The notes: generated by a model not told the origin, from the letters alone. A stretch of 64,000 bases of DNA from CAVSCR01 sp963726575 (GCA_963726575.1 CAVSCR010000007.1:1-64000), one strand, 5' to 3'. Numbered from the stretch's first letter, positions 7,902 to 16,084 are shown. A program made the numbers and translations.

Positions 7902-10900
7902 CTGATCCTCGCGCAGCTGCGGTGGCGGACAGCAGCGTCACTAGCCGTCTTCGCGCTCGCCGTGGTCGCGGTCACCGCGGCGGCCCTTGGGCCGCTGTAC
8001 GCGCACAGCGCGCAGGAGTCGCTCCTGAAGGACGCGCTGGAACAGGCGGATCCGGTGTCGACAGGGCTGCTGATGAGCGGTGACTTCGCAGGGCAGACGC
8101 AGTTCAGCGCGGCCGACATCGATGCCGAGATCAGCCGCAAGATCGCCACACCCGAGGTGCAGCAGTTCTACCGTTCCCCCATTCACTCGATGACCGTCCC
8201 CAGCACGGCGGTCACGCACGCAGACGCCGTGATGCTCGGGCTGGCCTCGATCGGCTGGTACGACGCGCAGTGCACGGGCGTGCGGATCATCTCCGGACGC
8301 TGTCCCGAGCACGTGGGCGAGGCCATGGTGAGCAGCCGGGAGTTCCAGGGCCGCCACCTCCACCTCAGCGAGAAGATCTCGGCGCTCATGTCGACCGACG
8401 ACCGGCTCAACACGGTGAGGATCGTCGGCACCTACGACGTGAACAGTGGCGGGCCGCGGGTGTGGGGCATCGACTCTCCCGCGCAGTCTGTGGCGGCGGT
8501 GATCCCCGGCCAGCCCGACCGCCTGGACGAGGTCCTGGTCTCCCGCGACCAGCTCGCCCGCGCGCCGCTGAACACCACGGTGTCCGCGTTCCTGCCGCTG
8601 AACCCCTCGATCGTGAGCCTGGACGACGTCACCGCCGTTGAGGACAACATCACTACGCTCGCGCAGCCCCCCAGCACGAGCGCGACCTCGGACAAGGCCT
8701 CGCCCGAGGACAGCATCGCCACGCTCGACCAGGCCCCCAGCGGCTCGGCACGACCAAGCCTGGCGGTCACCTCGCGCATCGCCGACGTCATCGCCACCAC
8801 CAACGCCCAGCGAGCTATCGCCTGGCAAGCGGCCGTCGCCGTCACCGTGCAACTCGTTGCGCTCGCGTTGTTCGTACTGTTCCTGGCGGTGGCGGCCGCA
8901 AGCGAGGAGCGCTCACCGGAGATCGCGCTCGCCAAGCTGCGTGGGTTCAGTCCCTCGCGGACCGCGTGGTTCGGCCTCGGCCCCCTCATCCTGCTGCTCG
9001 TGGCCGCGGTTCCGGTCGGCGTCCTCGCCGCCCTCGCGCTGAACCGCGTGCTCGTGACGACAATGGCGCCGGGCACCAGCACGCAGTTCGACGCCGGGGC
9101 GTTGGTGAGCGTCGGCATCACCGTCGTCGGCGGCGCGGTGGCCATCGCGCTGGCCGGGCGCAGCATGCTGGCCACCCCGGTCCTGCAGCACCTTCGTCGG
9201 ACCGGCTCGGGTCGCTTCCGGCGGGCCGGCGGGATCGTCCTCGAGACCATGGTGTTGACCCTCGCCGCTGTGTCGCTGGTGCAGCTGTGGCAGCGCAAAG
9301 TCGACGGCATCGCGCTCCTCGCACCGGCGCTGGTGGGATTTGCCGCAGCGACGCTGGCGCTGCACGTGACGCCTGGGGTGTTCAACCGGGCGGTCCAGCA
9401 CTCCCGTCGCTCCTCCGACGTCGCGCGCTTCCTGGCCGCGCGCTCCCTTGCCCGACGTCCGGGCGCCGGTCGGCTCCTCGTGCTCATCACGATGACCATG
9501 GCGCTGGCCGTCTTCGCCGTCGACGTGTCGTCGGTGGTGACGCGTGCGCGGTCGGATCTGGCGCGTGTCCAGGTGGGTGCGGGCACGGTGCTGCACGTCC
9601 AGGCTGCGTCGCCGACTCGACTGCTCGACGCCGTGCGCGCCGTCGACCCGGACGGTCGCTTCGCGATGGCGGCCACGCAGACCCATGACGCCACCACCGG
9701 CGGCCAACTTGCCGTCGATACCTTGGCGCTGCCGAACGTGTCGGTGTGGGACCCACAGTGGGCGGGACTCACGTGGCCCAGGCTGACCGCACTCATCTCC
9801 CCGCCGGTGCAACAGCCGGTGCTCATCAGCCGTCAGCTGTCCCTCACCACCCAGTGGACCGCCGCGAGCGGGGGCCACGACGTCACGCTGCGCGCCGACC
9901 TCGTCGACCCAGACGGCTCGAGCATCCAGGAGCCGTTGGGCACCCTGCGTCCCGGCACCCAGACCTTCGACGCGTCACTGCCAGGCTGCGTCCCGGGCTG
10001 CCGGCTTGACAGTCTTTGGATCGTGACCGACCCAGCAGCCAGCGGCAGTCTGAAGGCTCAGCTGCAGATCAGCTCGATGTCCGACGCCGCTGGTCCCGTC
10101 CCCGGATTCGCCGATCCGGGACGTTGGCGCAGCGGGCCGCCCCTCGGCTCGGACACCGACCCCACGACACGGCAGCCAGTGGTCGTGACAGCACGCTCGG
10201 GAACCCTCGTCGTCGAATTCCACGGCGCGGCTGCGGCAGGTTCGATCGAGGTCGCCGACCACCCCGTATGGCTCCCGGTGGTCGCGGCGGCGCAACCAGC
10301 CCTCGCGCCGTACGCACCGGGCGGACTGGTCAAGGCGAACGACCAATGGGGCAACGACTCGGTGGTGCGGCTGGTCCACCGCGGCAAGACCCTCCCGTAC
10401 CTCGGCAGCAGCGGCCTACTCGCCGACCTCACGAACGCGTCGCGCAGCGCGCCGAACGGCGTCAACCCACCGGACCTACAGGTGTGGCTGTCTCCGGACG
10501 CACCCGTAACCGCGGTCCAGCAGCTCGGCGACCACGGAGTCACCGTCGTCGCGACCGAGACCCTCGCCGCGCGCAGCGCGATCCTCGCGCGTGGGGCAGC
10601 GTCACTGGCCCTGCGGCTGTTCCTCGTGGCAGCCGGTTTCGCGCTGGTCCTGGCACTGGTCGGCCTGGTCACGGTCTCGGCGGTCGCAGCTCATCAGCGG
10701 CGCTACGAGCTGACCGCGTTGTGGTCGCTCGGGACGCCGCGCGGCACCCTCGCCGCGGCCGGACGCCGGGAGCGCGCCGTCGTCCTCGGGCTCGGGCTGC
10801 TGCTCGGCTCTGTTGTTGGGCTCGGTGCTGCGCAGCTGGTGGTGCGTGCCCTGGGTGCACTGACCGGCGGAGCCGCGGCACCGGCGTCGTACGGGCCGGG

Positions 10901-11024
10901 CTGGCTGGCCGTCGTGCTCCTGGTCGCCGGGTTCGCTGTGGTCCTCGCTCTCGTCGTCACCGTCTCCGCACGCCGTTCGGTTCGTGGGATCGACGCCGAC
11001 GTGCTGCGCGAGGGGCCGGCGTGA
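7896..11024 (+). CDS. FtsX-like ABC transporter permease
   Basis: A large permease of 1042 residues from the MacB/FtsX superfamily, which moves or extracts substrates (lipids, lipoproteins, peptides) at the outer face of the membrane using ATPase partners. There is one helix at residues 8-34, then a large extracytoplasmic domain. A cluster of helices follows at about 305-490, with the FtsX signature-like EERSPEIALAKLRGF, then a second extracytoplasmic domain and a C-terminal helix set at about 900-1030. Both halves of a duplicated FtsX core are therefore present. The stop overlaps the GTG start of the next gene by four bases, so the three genes 7896-12528 form one operon. Confidence 0.9.
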   Translation: MHLILAQLRWRTAASLAVFALAVVAVTAAALGPLYAHSAQESLLKDALEQADPVSTGLLMSGDFAGQTQFSAADIDAEISRKIATPEVQQFYRSPIHSMTVPSTAVTHADAVMLGLASIGWYDAQCTGVRIISGRCPEHVGEAMVSSREFQGRHLHLSEKISALMSTDDRLNTVRIVGTYDVNSGGPRVWGIDSPAQSVAAVIPGQPDRLDEVLVSRDQLARAPLNTTVSAFLPLNPSIVSLDDVTAVEDNITTLAQPPSTSATSDKASPEDSIATLDQAPSGSARPSLAVTSRIADVIATTNAQRAIAWQAAVAVTVQLVALALFVLFLAVAAASEERSPEIALAKLRGFSPSRTAWFGLGPLILLLVAAVPVGVLAALALNRVLVTTMAPGTSTQFDAGALVSVGITVVGGAVAIALAGRSMLATPVLQHLRRTGSGRFRRAGGIVLETMVLTLAAVSLVQLWQRKVDGIALLAPALVGFAAATLALHVTPGVFNRAVQHSRRSSDVARFLAARSLARRPGAGRLLVLITMTMALAVFAVDVSSVVTRARSDLARVQVGAGTVLHVQAASPTRLLDAVRAVDPDGRFAMAATQTHDATTGGQLAVDTLALPNVSVWDPQWAGLTWPRLTALISPPVQQPVLISRQLSLTTQWTAASGGHDVTLRADLVDPDGSSIQEPLGTLRPGTQTFDASLPGCVPGCRLDSLWIVTDPAASGSLKAQLQISSMSDAAGPVPGFADPGRWRSGPPLGSDTDPTTRQPVVVTARSGTLVVEFHGAAAAGSIEVADHPVWLPVVAAAQPALAPYAPGGLVKANDQWGNDSVVRLVHRGKTLPYLGSSGLLADLTNASRSAPNGVNPPDLQVWLSPDAPVTAVQQLGDHGVTVVATETLAARSAILARGAASLALRLFLVAAGFALVLALVGLVTVSAVAAHQRRYELTALWSLGTPRGTLAAAGRRERAVVLGLGLLLGSVVGLGAAQLVVRALGALTGGAAAPASYGPGWLAVVLLVAGFAVVLALVVTVSARRSVRGIDADVLREGPA

Positions 11025-11866
11025 GCGCCGCGCCGGCCGGACTCGCCGTGCGCTGTGAGGAGGTCGTGCAGATCTACCCCGTGGCGGGGACCGAGGTCGT
11101 CGCTCTCAAGGGCGTCGACCTCGACGTCGCCGCCGGCACGTCCCTCGCCCTGCTCGGGCCCTCGGGGTCGGGCAAGTCGACGCTGCTCACGATCCTGGCC
11201 GGCCTGCTGCCACCGTCCGCCGGTCGCGTGTGGCTCGGCGACCGGGAGGTGGGCAGCCTCAAGCCGCGCGAGCTGCAGCAGCTGCGGGCCACGGACGTCG
11301 GCGTCGTCCTTCAGGGTGCTTCGCGCAACCTGCTGCCCTACGCGTCCGCTGCGCAGAACGTCGACTTCGCGCGTCGTGCGCTCCCGCGCAAGCTGCGCGG
11401 CGATGGACGTGACTCTCGGACTCTGTTGTCGCTGCTCGAGCTCGACGACCTCGCCGACCAGCCGCTGCACACGCTGAGTGCTGGGGCGCTGCAACGAGTC
11501 GCGCTCACCGCGGCGGTCGCCAACGAGCCTGGGCTGTTGCTCGCGGACGAGCCAACTTCGGCCCTCGACGACGAGTCGCGCGACTCCGTCCTCGACCTGC
11601 TGGAACGCGTCAACGCCCGGCTCGGAACCACCGTCGTGATCGTCACGCACGACCCTGCCGTCGCACGCCGGCTGGGCCGCCAGATCACGATGCGCTACGG
11701 CCGCGTCGGCCAGGAGGGACGGCAGGGCGCCGCGTACGCCGTGATCGGTCGCGACGGTGCGCTGCACCTGCCCGAGAACCTTCTCCAGAGCTGGCCGCCG
11801 GGGACCTTGGTCGAGGTGCTGCCCGACGACGACGACGACCTGCGCCTGCGCCGGAGATCGCCGTGA
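11021..11866 (+). CDS. ABC transporter ATP-binding protein
   Basis: The first of two ATPases coupled to the upstream FtsX permease. Walker A is GPSGSGKST near residue 46, Walker B is LLLADEPTSALD and the switch histidine is in VIVTHD. The signature loop reads LSAGALQR instead of LSGGQ, which could weaken ATP closure or mark this as the degenerate half of an asymmetric ATPase pair. A C-terminal extension of about 60 residues ends in an acidic DDDDD run. The GTG start overlaps the permease stop (GTGA), and the stop overlaps the next start in the same way. Confidence 0.9.
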   Translation: MSAAPAGLAVRCEEVVQIYPVAGTEVVALKGVDLDVAAGTSLALLGPSGSGKSTLLTILAGLLPPSAGRVWLGDREVGSLKPRELQQLRATDVGVVLQGASRNLLPYASAAQNVDFARRALPRKLRGDGRDSRTLLSLLELDDLADQPLHTLSAGALQRVALTAAVANEPGLLLADEPTSALDDESRDSVLDLLERVNARLGTTVVIVTHDPAVARRLGRQITMRYGRVGQEGRQGAAYAVIGRDGALHLPENLLQSWPPGTLVEVLPDDDDDLRLRRRSP

Positions 11867-12528
11867 GCGCCGGCCTGCGCGCCGACGCCGTCACGCTCGT
11901 GAGGTCCGGCCGTCGGATCCTCGACGCTGTGACGCTGCACGTCGATCCCGGGGAGATGGTGGCCGTCACCGGACCGTCGGGGGCCGGCAAGACGAGCCTG
12001 CTCAGCGTCCTCGGCGGACTGGTCGACGCCGACGAAGGCAGCGCCTCGTGGCACGGCTCGCCCGTAGTGCGCGGCACGGCGCACCCGGCGCACCCGACGG
12101 GCTTGGTGGCTCAGGGGTACGCGCTGCTGCCGCTGCTGACGGCGCTCGAGAACGTCGAGCTGCCTCTGCAGATCGCGGGCCTGCCGCGCGGCGAGATCGC
12201 CGATCGGGCATTGCTCGCTCTCGCCGCCGCGGGGCTCGGCGAGGACGAGCTGCAGGCCGACCGACTCGTCGAGGAGCTCTCCGGGGGCCAGCAGCAACGC
12301 GTGGCGGTCGCGCGGGCCTTGGTCGTCGACCCGGTCCTGCTGCTGGCCGACGAGCCCACGTCCGAGCTCGACGCGGTGACCCGGGACCGTGTGCTCGGCG
12401 GGCTGCGCGCCCGGGCCGCGAACGGGGCCGCGGTACTCATCGCCACGCACGACCAGGAGGCCGCGCAGGCGTGCGACCGCGTGCTCGAGCTGACAGGCGG
12501 CGCGCTGCGCGCCGGCGACGCGCCGTAG
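11863..12528 (+). CDS. ABC transporter ATP-binding protein (LolD/MacB-like)
   Basis: The second ATPase of the operon, 221 residues, with a canonical core: Walker A GPSGAGKTS, signature ELSGGQQQRVAVARAL, Walker B LLLADEPTSELD and the H-loop IATHDQE. With the non-canonical ATPase just before it and the double-core permease, this makes a complete exporter or extractor of FtsX type. It starts at a GTG overlapping the previous stop by four bases. The substrate is unknown; no two-component system or lipoprotein partner is next to it. Confidence 0.9.
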   Translation: MSAGLRADAVTLVRSGRRILDAVTLHVDPGEMVAVTGPSGAGKTSLLSVLGGLVDADEGSASWHGSPVVRGTAHPAHPTGLVAQGYALLPLLTALENVELPLQIAGLPRGEIADRALLALAAAGLGEDELQADRLVEELSGGQQQRVAVARALVVDPVLLLADEPTSELDAVTRDRVLGGLRARAANGAAVLIATHDQEAAQACDRVLELTGGALRAGDAP

Positions 12529-12640
12529 TGCTCACGGATGTCGAGGCGGTGTCGGTGACGGCAGAAGCGAGCCGTCGAGCGGCGGCGTTCGCTGCGGCGC
12601 TGTCGCTGGCGTCGGTGCCGCGGCGCGGGTGCCCGCCCCG

Positions 12641-12898
12641 GTGACCAAGTTCCACGTCTGCTTCCACACACCAAGGCGTCCATCGCAGACGATCACCCTG
12701 CTCCAGCCGCGCCAGTGGCCGGCCCTGAATTGGGCCTTCGCCCCGGACATCCTGCCCCAGAACGTGTGCTTGACCCCCCGGTACTTCGGGGCCGAGGTAA
12801 TCGTCGGAGCCGAGGGTCACTTCTGGACGCTGCACGTCCCATGGCAGCTGTGCTCTCGTCACCGCATCCCCGTCGCCAGCCTGCTGGCTGCTAACTGA
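12641..12898 (+). CDS. hypothetical protein, 85 residues
   Basis: An unrecognised small protein rich in aromatic residues and proline, with three cysteines (FHVCFH, QNVCLT, QLCSRH). Third codon positions are nearly all G or C, which supports real coding in this frame over the overlapping minus-strand frames. The start is taken as the GTG at 12641. The gene ends at TGA 12896-12898, immediately after GCTAAC (12890-12895), and a copy of the dispersed repeat begins 15 bases later, the gene-then-site arrangement expected of a cassette. Confidence 0.5.
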   Translation: MTKFHVCFHTPRRPSQTITLLQPRQWPALNWAFAPDILPQNVCLTPRYFGAEVIVGAEGHFWTLHVPWQLCSRHRIPVASLLAAN

Positions 12899-12912
12899 TC
12901 CACCTGATGACC

Positions 12913-12938
12913 CGCGCTGGATCGGCACGCACGGGCGG
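12913..12938 (+). repeat. dispersed hairpin repeat, copy 4
   Basis: CGCGCTGGATCGGCACGCAC followed by GGGCGG. CCGC at 12912-12915 can pair with GCGG at 12935-12938. First copy of the dense series that runs to 22932. Confidence 0.7.
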
Positions 12939-13073
12939 AGCCGGCGATCGACCGGCGGCGACAGACTCCTGGTGGTTGGTTCGGATCTTCTTGTTGGGGC
13001 ATTGGCCCGCGCATACCGTGGTCGGACACGGATCCGCAGTCACGCTGAACCGACCCGGGAGAAAGGCCATCTG

Positions 13074-13433
13074 GTGACGAAGTACGTGATGGTGTTCGGT
13101 GCCCACGCGATGGACCACATCCCCGAAGCGGACCTGCCCGCCGTCGCTAAGGCCGCACGCGCGGTCTGCCAGGAGGCCATCAACGCTGGTGTCTACGTCT
13201 TAGCGGGCGGCCTTGAGGACCAGCCAGCGAGCATCGTGTCCAGCGACGGGACAGTCACCGACGGGGCGCATCCAGACGCCATCAGCGGAATCACGGTGAT
13301 CGACGTGCGCACGCGCGAGGAGGCACTGACTTGGGCTGCCAAGGTGGCGACCGCCTGCCGCTGCGCCCAGGAGGTTCGCGAGATCGGCTTTGACCCCGAC
13401 CTAGAAGCGATGCTCCGCGACGCTGCTCACTGA
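13074..13433 (+). CDS. YCII-related domain protein
   Basis: A 119-residue alpha/beta ferredoxin-like protein of the YCII family (VTKYVMVFGAHAMDHI at the start, then TVTDGAHPD and ISGITVIDV in place of the usual DGPF stretch). Family members are small enzymes or domains attached to other proteins, and most have no proven role. GTG at 13074 is used as start, with GGGAGAAAGG about nine bases upstream; it begins the first beta strand directly. A second YCII gene lies 1.1 kb away at 14569, and both sit between copies of the dispersed repeat. Confidence 0.8.
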   Translation: MTKYVMVFGAHAMDHIPEADLPAVAKAARAVCQEAINAGVYVLAGGLEDQPASIVSSDGTVTDGAHPDAISGITVIDVRTREEALTWAAKVATACRCAQEVREIGFDPDLEAMLRDAAH

Positions 13434-13464
13434 CACGCGAGTCAGAACTGCACCTCGGTCCGAT

Positions 13465-13497
13465 CCGATCAGCCCGGGAACGGCACCTATGCGCTGG
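13465..13497 (+). repeat. dispersed hairpin repeat, copy 5
   Basis: Close match across left half and centre: CCGATCAGCCCGGGAACGG then CACCTATGCGCTGG. It lies between two convergent genes, and the stop codon of the HIT-like gene (13487-13489) falls inside it. Confidence 0.85.
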
Positions 13498-13954
13498 CGG
13501 TTAGCCGATGAACTATCTGCGTCCGGAGTTCGTCGTGCTGAGGCCCGAGCGCATGTTCTGGGTCGTGCCACCGCTCTTCGGGGTACAGCCACACTGGCCC
13601 AGGGACCATGTCGGCGGGCTCCCATGCGTAGCGGGGCCAGACGTGGGCATGGAGGAAGGGGTCGGTGTTCCCCAGGATCTCGATGTTCACTCGTAGGAAG
13701 GCCGGATCAGCCTCAGCGCAAACCACCTCGACCGCTTCGGCCAACCGCGCCATGCTCGCCAAGAACGCCGAGCACTCACCCGCCGACAGGTCCGACAGCC
13801 GCGTCACCGACGGGTTGTCGGTGAGCAGCAGGCTGTAGCCCGGCAACCACTGAACATCGCCGATGACCGCGAAGCCAGCCGGCATCCGCGCCAACACCGT
13901 CGCATTGTCCCCTCGTAGGGCCGACCCGATCCGATCAGACTTCCAGTCGCTCAT
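13487..13954 (-). CDS. HIT-like nucleotide hydrolase
   Basis: A 155-residue protein resembling stand-alone diadenosine-polyphosphate hydrolases of the HIT superfamily. The fold is indicated by FAVIGDVQWLPGYSLLLTDN near the N-terminus and by the histidine motif LHAHVWPRY near residue 105, where the canonical HxHxHxx triad is reduced to HxH. It probably acts on a nucleotide conjugate in the cytosol, but the reduced motif makes activity uncertain. The start ATG at 13954 fits the family. The stop codon lies inside the repeat copy at 13465-13497. Confidence 0.75.
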   Translation of the reverse strand: MSDWKSDRIGSALRGDNATVLARMPAGFAVIGDVQWLPGYSLLLTDNPSVTRLSDLSAGECSAFLASMARLAEAVEVVCAEADPAFLRVNIEILGNTDPFLHAHVWPRYAWEPADMVPGPVWLYPEERWHDPEHALGPQHDELRTQIVHRLTASA

Positions 13955-13984
13955 GGGCTTCAGGATGCCCGACGGAACGGCCCG

Positions 13985-14010
13985 AGATCGATCGGCACAT
14001 CAGCGGCGGT
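13985..14010 (+). repeat. dispersed hairpin repeat, copy 6 (divergent)
   Basis: AGATCGATCGGCACATCAGC followed by GGCGGT keeps the GATCGGCAC centre but not the left half. It follows the HIT-like gene start and precedes the hypothetical minus-strand ORF at 14096. Confidence 0.45.
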
Positions 14011-14095
14011 TACGGTGCCCATTCGATCTGGACGGCAACCTTGACTTGACAGTACGAGCATCACATCGGCTCGGCGCGGGACTACTCCGGGAATC

Positions 14096-14296
14096 TCACC
14101 GCCATGACGCTCCCGGTGAACCCAGCGGACAAGCCTTTGGGGCCAGGGACGACCGTGACATCAAGCCTGCGATCTGCCTTCTGGCTTGGTCGATGGCTTG
14201 TTGGTGACGCCTCGACTGGAAGCTCGCGATCGCCACGGCCATGACGCCGCACTCAGCGACAACGACGACTAGCGCCAGCCTCCCCCGTCTACTCAC
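14096..14296 (-). CDS. possible small membrane protein
   Basis: From GTG 14296 this frame gives a basic lead, one hydrophobic helix (LALVVVVAECGVMAVAIASF) and a charged tail. The frame stays open and coding-like upstream to about 14560 (for example IELASIRHPAGP and RLDTLAGKSASKRDD) without an ATG, GTG or TTG other than a TTG at 14350, so the gene may be a truncated remnant of a longer protein. No family recognised. Otherwise 14011-14568 holds nothing I can support. Confidence 0.35.
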   Translation of the reverse strand: MSRRGRLALVVVVAECGVMAVAIASFQSRRHQQAIDQARRQIAGLMSRSSLAPKACPLGSPGASWR

Positions 14297-14568
14297 AGGC
14301 GCGATCCTGCCATCGGGAGCGATTGCAGGGCGCCCGAACCAGGTCGGCAATTCGGCGCTTGTGCACTCGCGAACGTTGGCGTCAAGACATGCGCGGGTGG
14401 TTTCATGTTGGCGGGTGTCGTCGCGCTTCGAGGCGGACTTCCCGGCCAGCGTGTCGAGCCGGAATGGCTTGAAGTTGGGCCCGGCTGGGTGTCGGATCGA
14501 CGCGAGTTCGATCGTGGAGAAGGTGAGTGGCGGCCGCGCCGGGCTGCCCGTGAGCAGAGGAGTGCCAG

Positions 14569-14958
14569 ATGGCGCTGTACCTGATCGCCTTTAACGACGA
14601 GTGGACGCCCGACCTCACGCTCGAGGAGTTGCGCGAGCGAGGTAGGGCCGGCAGGGCCCTGATCGAGGAGATGACGGACGCCGGTGTGTTCGTCTTCAGC
14701 GACGGCGGTCTGGACGCATCGACTGTCGTGTGCAGTGTCGACCCGAGCGGTGGCTCGCCGGTCTTCAGCGACGGGCCGTTCGTCGAGACCAAGGAGCATC
14801 TGGGTGGTTTCGCGGTCGTCGATGTGGCCGACGACGCAGCGGCGCGGTATTGGGCCGGCAGAGTCGCGGTCGCGGTCGGCTGGCCGCAGGAGGTTCATCG
14901 CTTTCCGCATCGCATCGGATTGAGCAGTGAGATTGACGCGGAGGCCGTGGGCGGCTGA
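14569..14958 (+). CDS. YCII-related (DGPF) domain protein
   Basis: A 129-residue YCII/DGPF-type protein. The diagnostic stretch VFSDGPFVETKEHLGGFAVV is intact, followed by the helix DDAAARYWAGRVAVA and the typical EVHRFPHR end. Proteins of this type are often encoded next to ECF sigma factors as small dehydrogenase-like or stress-linked proteins, but no sigma factor is near here. ATG at 14569 follows a GCAGAGGAG site. It is the second YCII gene within 1.5 kb, though clearly not a recent duplicate of the first. Confidence 0.85.
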   Translation: MALYLIAFNDEWTPDLTLEELRERGRAGRALIEEMTDAGVFVFSDGGLDASTVVCSVDPSGGSPVFSDGPFVETKEHLGGFAVVDVADDAAARYWAGRVAVAVGWPQEVHRFPHRIGLSSEIDAEAVGG

Positions 14959-15038
14959 CCGCCTGGCGGTCGTTCGCTTCGTGCACGTTTCGATTACCCC
15001 CGAACGCTCTCCATGTCGCGCGCTGCAGGTGCGGCTAC

Positions 15039-15076
15039 GACCAGCCCTGAAACGGCACTTCCGGGCGCGGCTGGTC
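15039..15076 (+). repeat. dispersed hairpin repeat, copy 7
   Basis: Contains CAGCCCTGAAACGGCACTTC and GGGCGCGG. The outer arms GACCAGCC (15039-15046) and GGCTGGTC (15069-15076) are perfect 8-base inverted repeats enclosing the conserved centre, so the whole unit can fold as one hairpin. The next gene's stop begins two bases further on. Confidence 0.85.
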
Positions 15077-15077
15077 T

Positions 15078-15431
15078 TCAGTAGTCGAGCGATAGCCGCC
15101 CGGCATCCCACTCCTTAAGCGTGTATCGGGCGGTCATCGAATGCAGGCTCTGATCGTTGTCGCGGATGTCCTCGAGGACTGTCCGAGCTGGTCCCTCGTT
15201 CCAGCGCAGGCTGTAGGTCGCAGCGCACAACCGGACAGCTACGTCGTCGTCGGTGAGCAGACTGCTGATAGCCGCTTGACCGTCCTCCGTGGCGCTCAAC
15301 GTCTTCGCAGTGGCGTGCACTTGGTCGAACATGTGGTTCGCGCCGCTCGGGTCGTTGGGGTCCCAATGGCCCCACTCGAAGGCAACCCGGCGAAGGCCGG
15401 ACGCGTCTGGATTCGCTGCGACCACCCGCAC
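15078..15431 (-). CDS. DUF2019-like helical repeat protein
   Basis: A 117-residue all-helical protein resembling the DUF2019 family, which has a HEAT-like fold. The typical pattern is visible: LRRVAFEWGHWDPNDP, then FDQVHATAKTLSATEDGQAA, LLTDDDVAVRLCAATYSLRW and the final YTLKEWDAGRL. Family members are often found beside nucleases or immunity genes, but here the gene is alone between two repeat copies. The GTG start at 15431 is used because the upstream repeat copy begins ten bases away. Confidence 0.75.
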   Translation of the reverse strand: MRVVAANPDASGLRRVAFEWGHWDPNDPSGANHMFDQVHATAKTLSATEDGQAAISSLLTDDDVAVRLCAATYSLRWNEGPARTVLEDIRDNDQSLHSMTARYTLKEWDAGRLSLDY

Positions 15432-15440
15432 ATCCTGCCG

Positions 15441-15474
15441 GACGAGCAGCCCTGGAACGGCACGTATGTGCGCG
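15441..15474 (+). repeat. dispersed hairpin repeat, copy 8
   Basis: GACGAGCAGCCCTGGAACGG then CACGTATGTGCGCG. GCAC-GTAT-GTGC forms a four-base stem with a four-base loop. It occupies most of the 54-base gap between the DUF2019-like gene's start and the next gene's stop. Confidence 0.85.
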
Positions 15475-15485
15475 ACAGAGTCTGG

Positions 15486-15671
15486 CTACGGATTGCCGTG
15501 AGCGGGGCGGGTCTGGTCCCGGCCCGACATCCTGCGGCCGATGACGATGATCCACACGCCCGCGGCGATGACGGCCACTCCCACCAGCATCGCCAACCAC
15601 GCGAACCAGACCAGCCCCAACATGACGATGAGCAAGCCAAGGACGATCGCCAAGATTCCACTCACCGTCAC
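15486..15671 (-). CDS. small two-helix membrane protein
   Basis: An unrecognised 61-residue protein made of two hydrophobic helices (SGILAIVLGLLIVMLGLVW and AMLVGVAVIAAGVWIIVI) with a short basic tail. It overlaps the stop of the gene at 15668-15883 by four bases (GTGA), so the two are translationally coupled and probably work together in the membrane. Confidence 0.6.
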   Translation of the reverse strand: MTVSGILAIVLGLLIVMLGLVWFAWLAMLVGVAVIAAGVWIIVIGRRMSGRDQTRPAHGNP

Positions 15672-15883
15672 AGTCCCAGCCCCTTTCCCGTTGCGTCAGG
15701 GCGGTATCGCTTCCACCAGGTCGCCAGAGCGATGACGAGCACGCAGACAGCTCCTGCCGCAACCAGGCTGAAGGCTTCGCCAAACATGGCACCGGCAAGG
15801 ACTCCGATGCCGAAGCCGAGTCCAATCACGACGACGGCCCCGAGGATCGTCCACGACCGCCACTGGGTTCGGGTCAACTTCAC
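15668..15883 (-). CDS. small two-helix membrane protein
   Basis: An unrecognised 71-residue protein: a basic start (VKLTRTQWRSW), two helices (TILGAVVVIGLGFGIGVLAG and FSLVAAGAVCVLVIALATW) and a basic end. The GTG start at 15883 is preceded by a GGGAGGG ribosome site eight bases upstream. It is the upstream member of a coupled pair; no function is known. The longer open frame to 16099 is low-complexity. Confidence 0.6.
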   Translation of the reverse strand: MKLTRTQWRSWTILGAVVVIGLGFGIGVLAGAMFGEAFSLVAAGAVCVLVIALATWWKRYRPDATGKGLGL

Positions 15884-15953
15884 CGCGCCACCCTCCCTCG
15901 GCCCGCGCCGACGTCCTTCGTCGCGATCCTGACACAACGTCAAGAACTCAGAT

Positions 15954-15981
15954 GCGCCCTGGATCGGCACGTATGCGCGGC
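15954..15981 (+). repeat. dispersed hairpin repeat, copy 9
   Basis: GCGCCCTGGATCGGCACGTA followed by TGCGCGGC. The centre matches the consensus and GCAC-GTAT-GCGC can form an imperfect stem. It lies in the gap between the small membrane gene pair and the APH kinase. Confidence 0.8.
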
Positions 15982-16084
15982 TGGCCACTGCGACAGGTTC
16001 AGCTGCTTGGGTGCGAAGTGGTCGTCTCGAACACGCAGGCTTCCAGCGTGCGGGCGATCTGGCGTGACCTGTGACACTGGGTGC

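Noticed and set aside
12532..12750. A minus-strand ORF beginning MSGAKAQFRAGHW.
   Set aside because: It overlaps the plus-strand ORF at 12641-12898, which has better third-position composition, and its second half is low-complexity.
14293..15111. A long minus-strand ORF covering the second YCII gene.
   Set aside because: It is rich in Arg, Ser and Pro with no domain and is the shadow of the well-supported plus-strand gene at 14569-14958.
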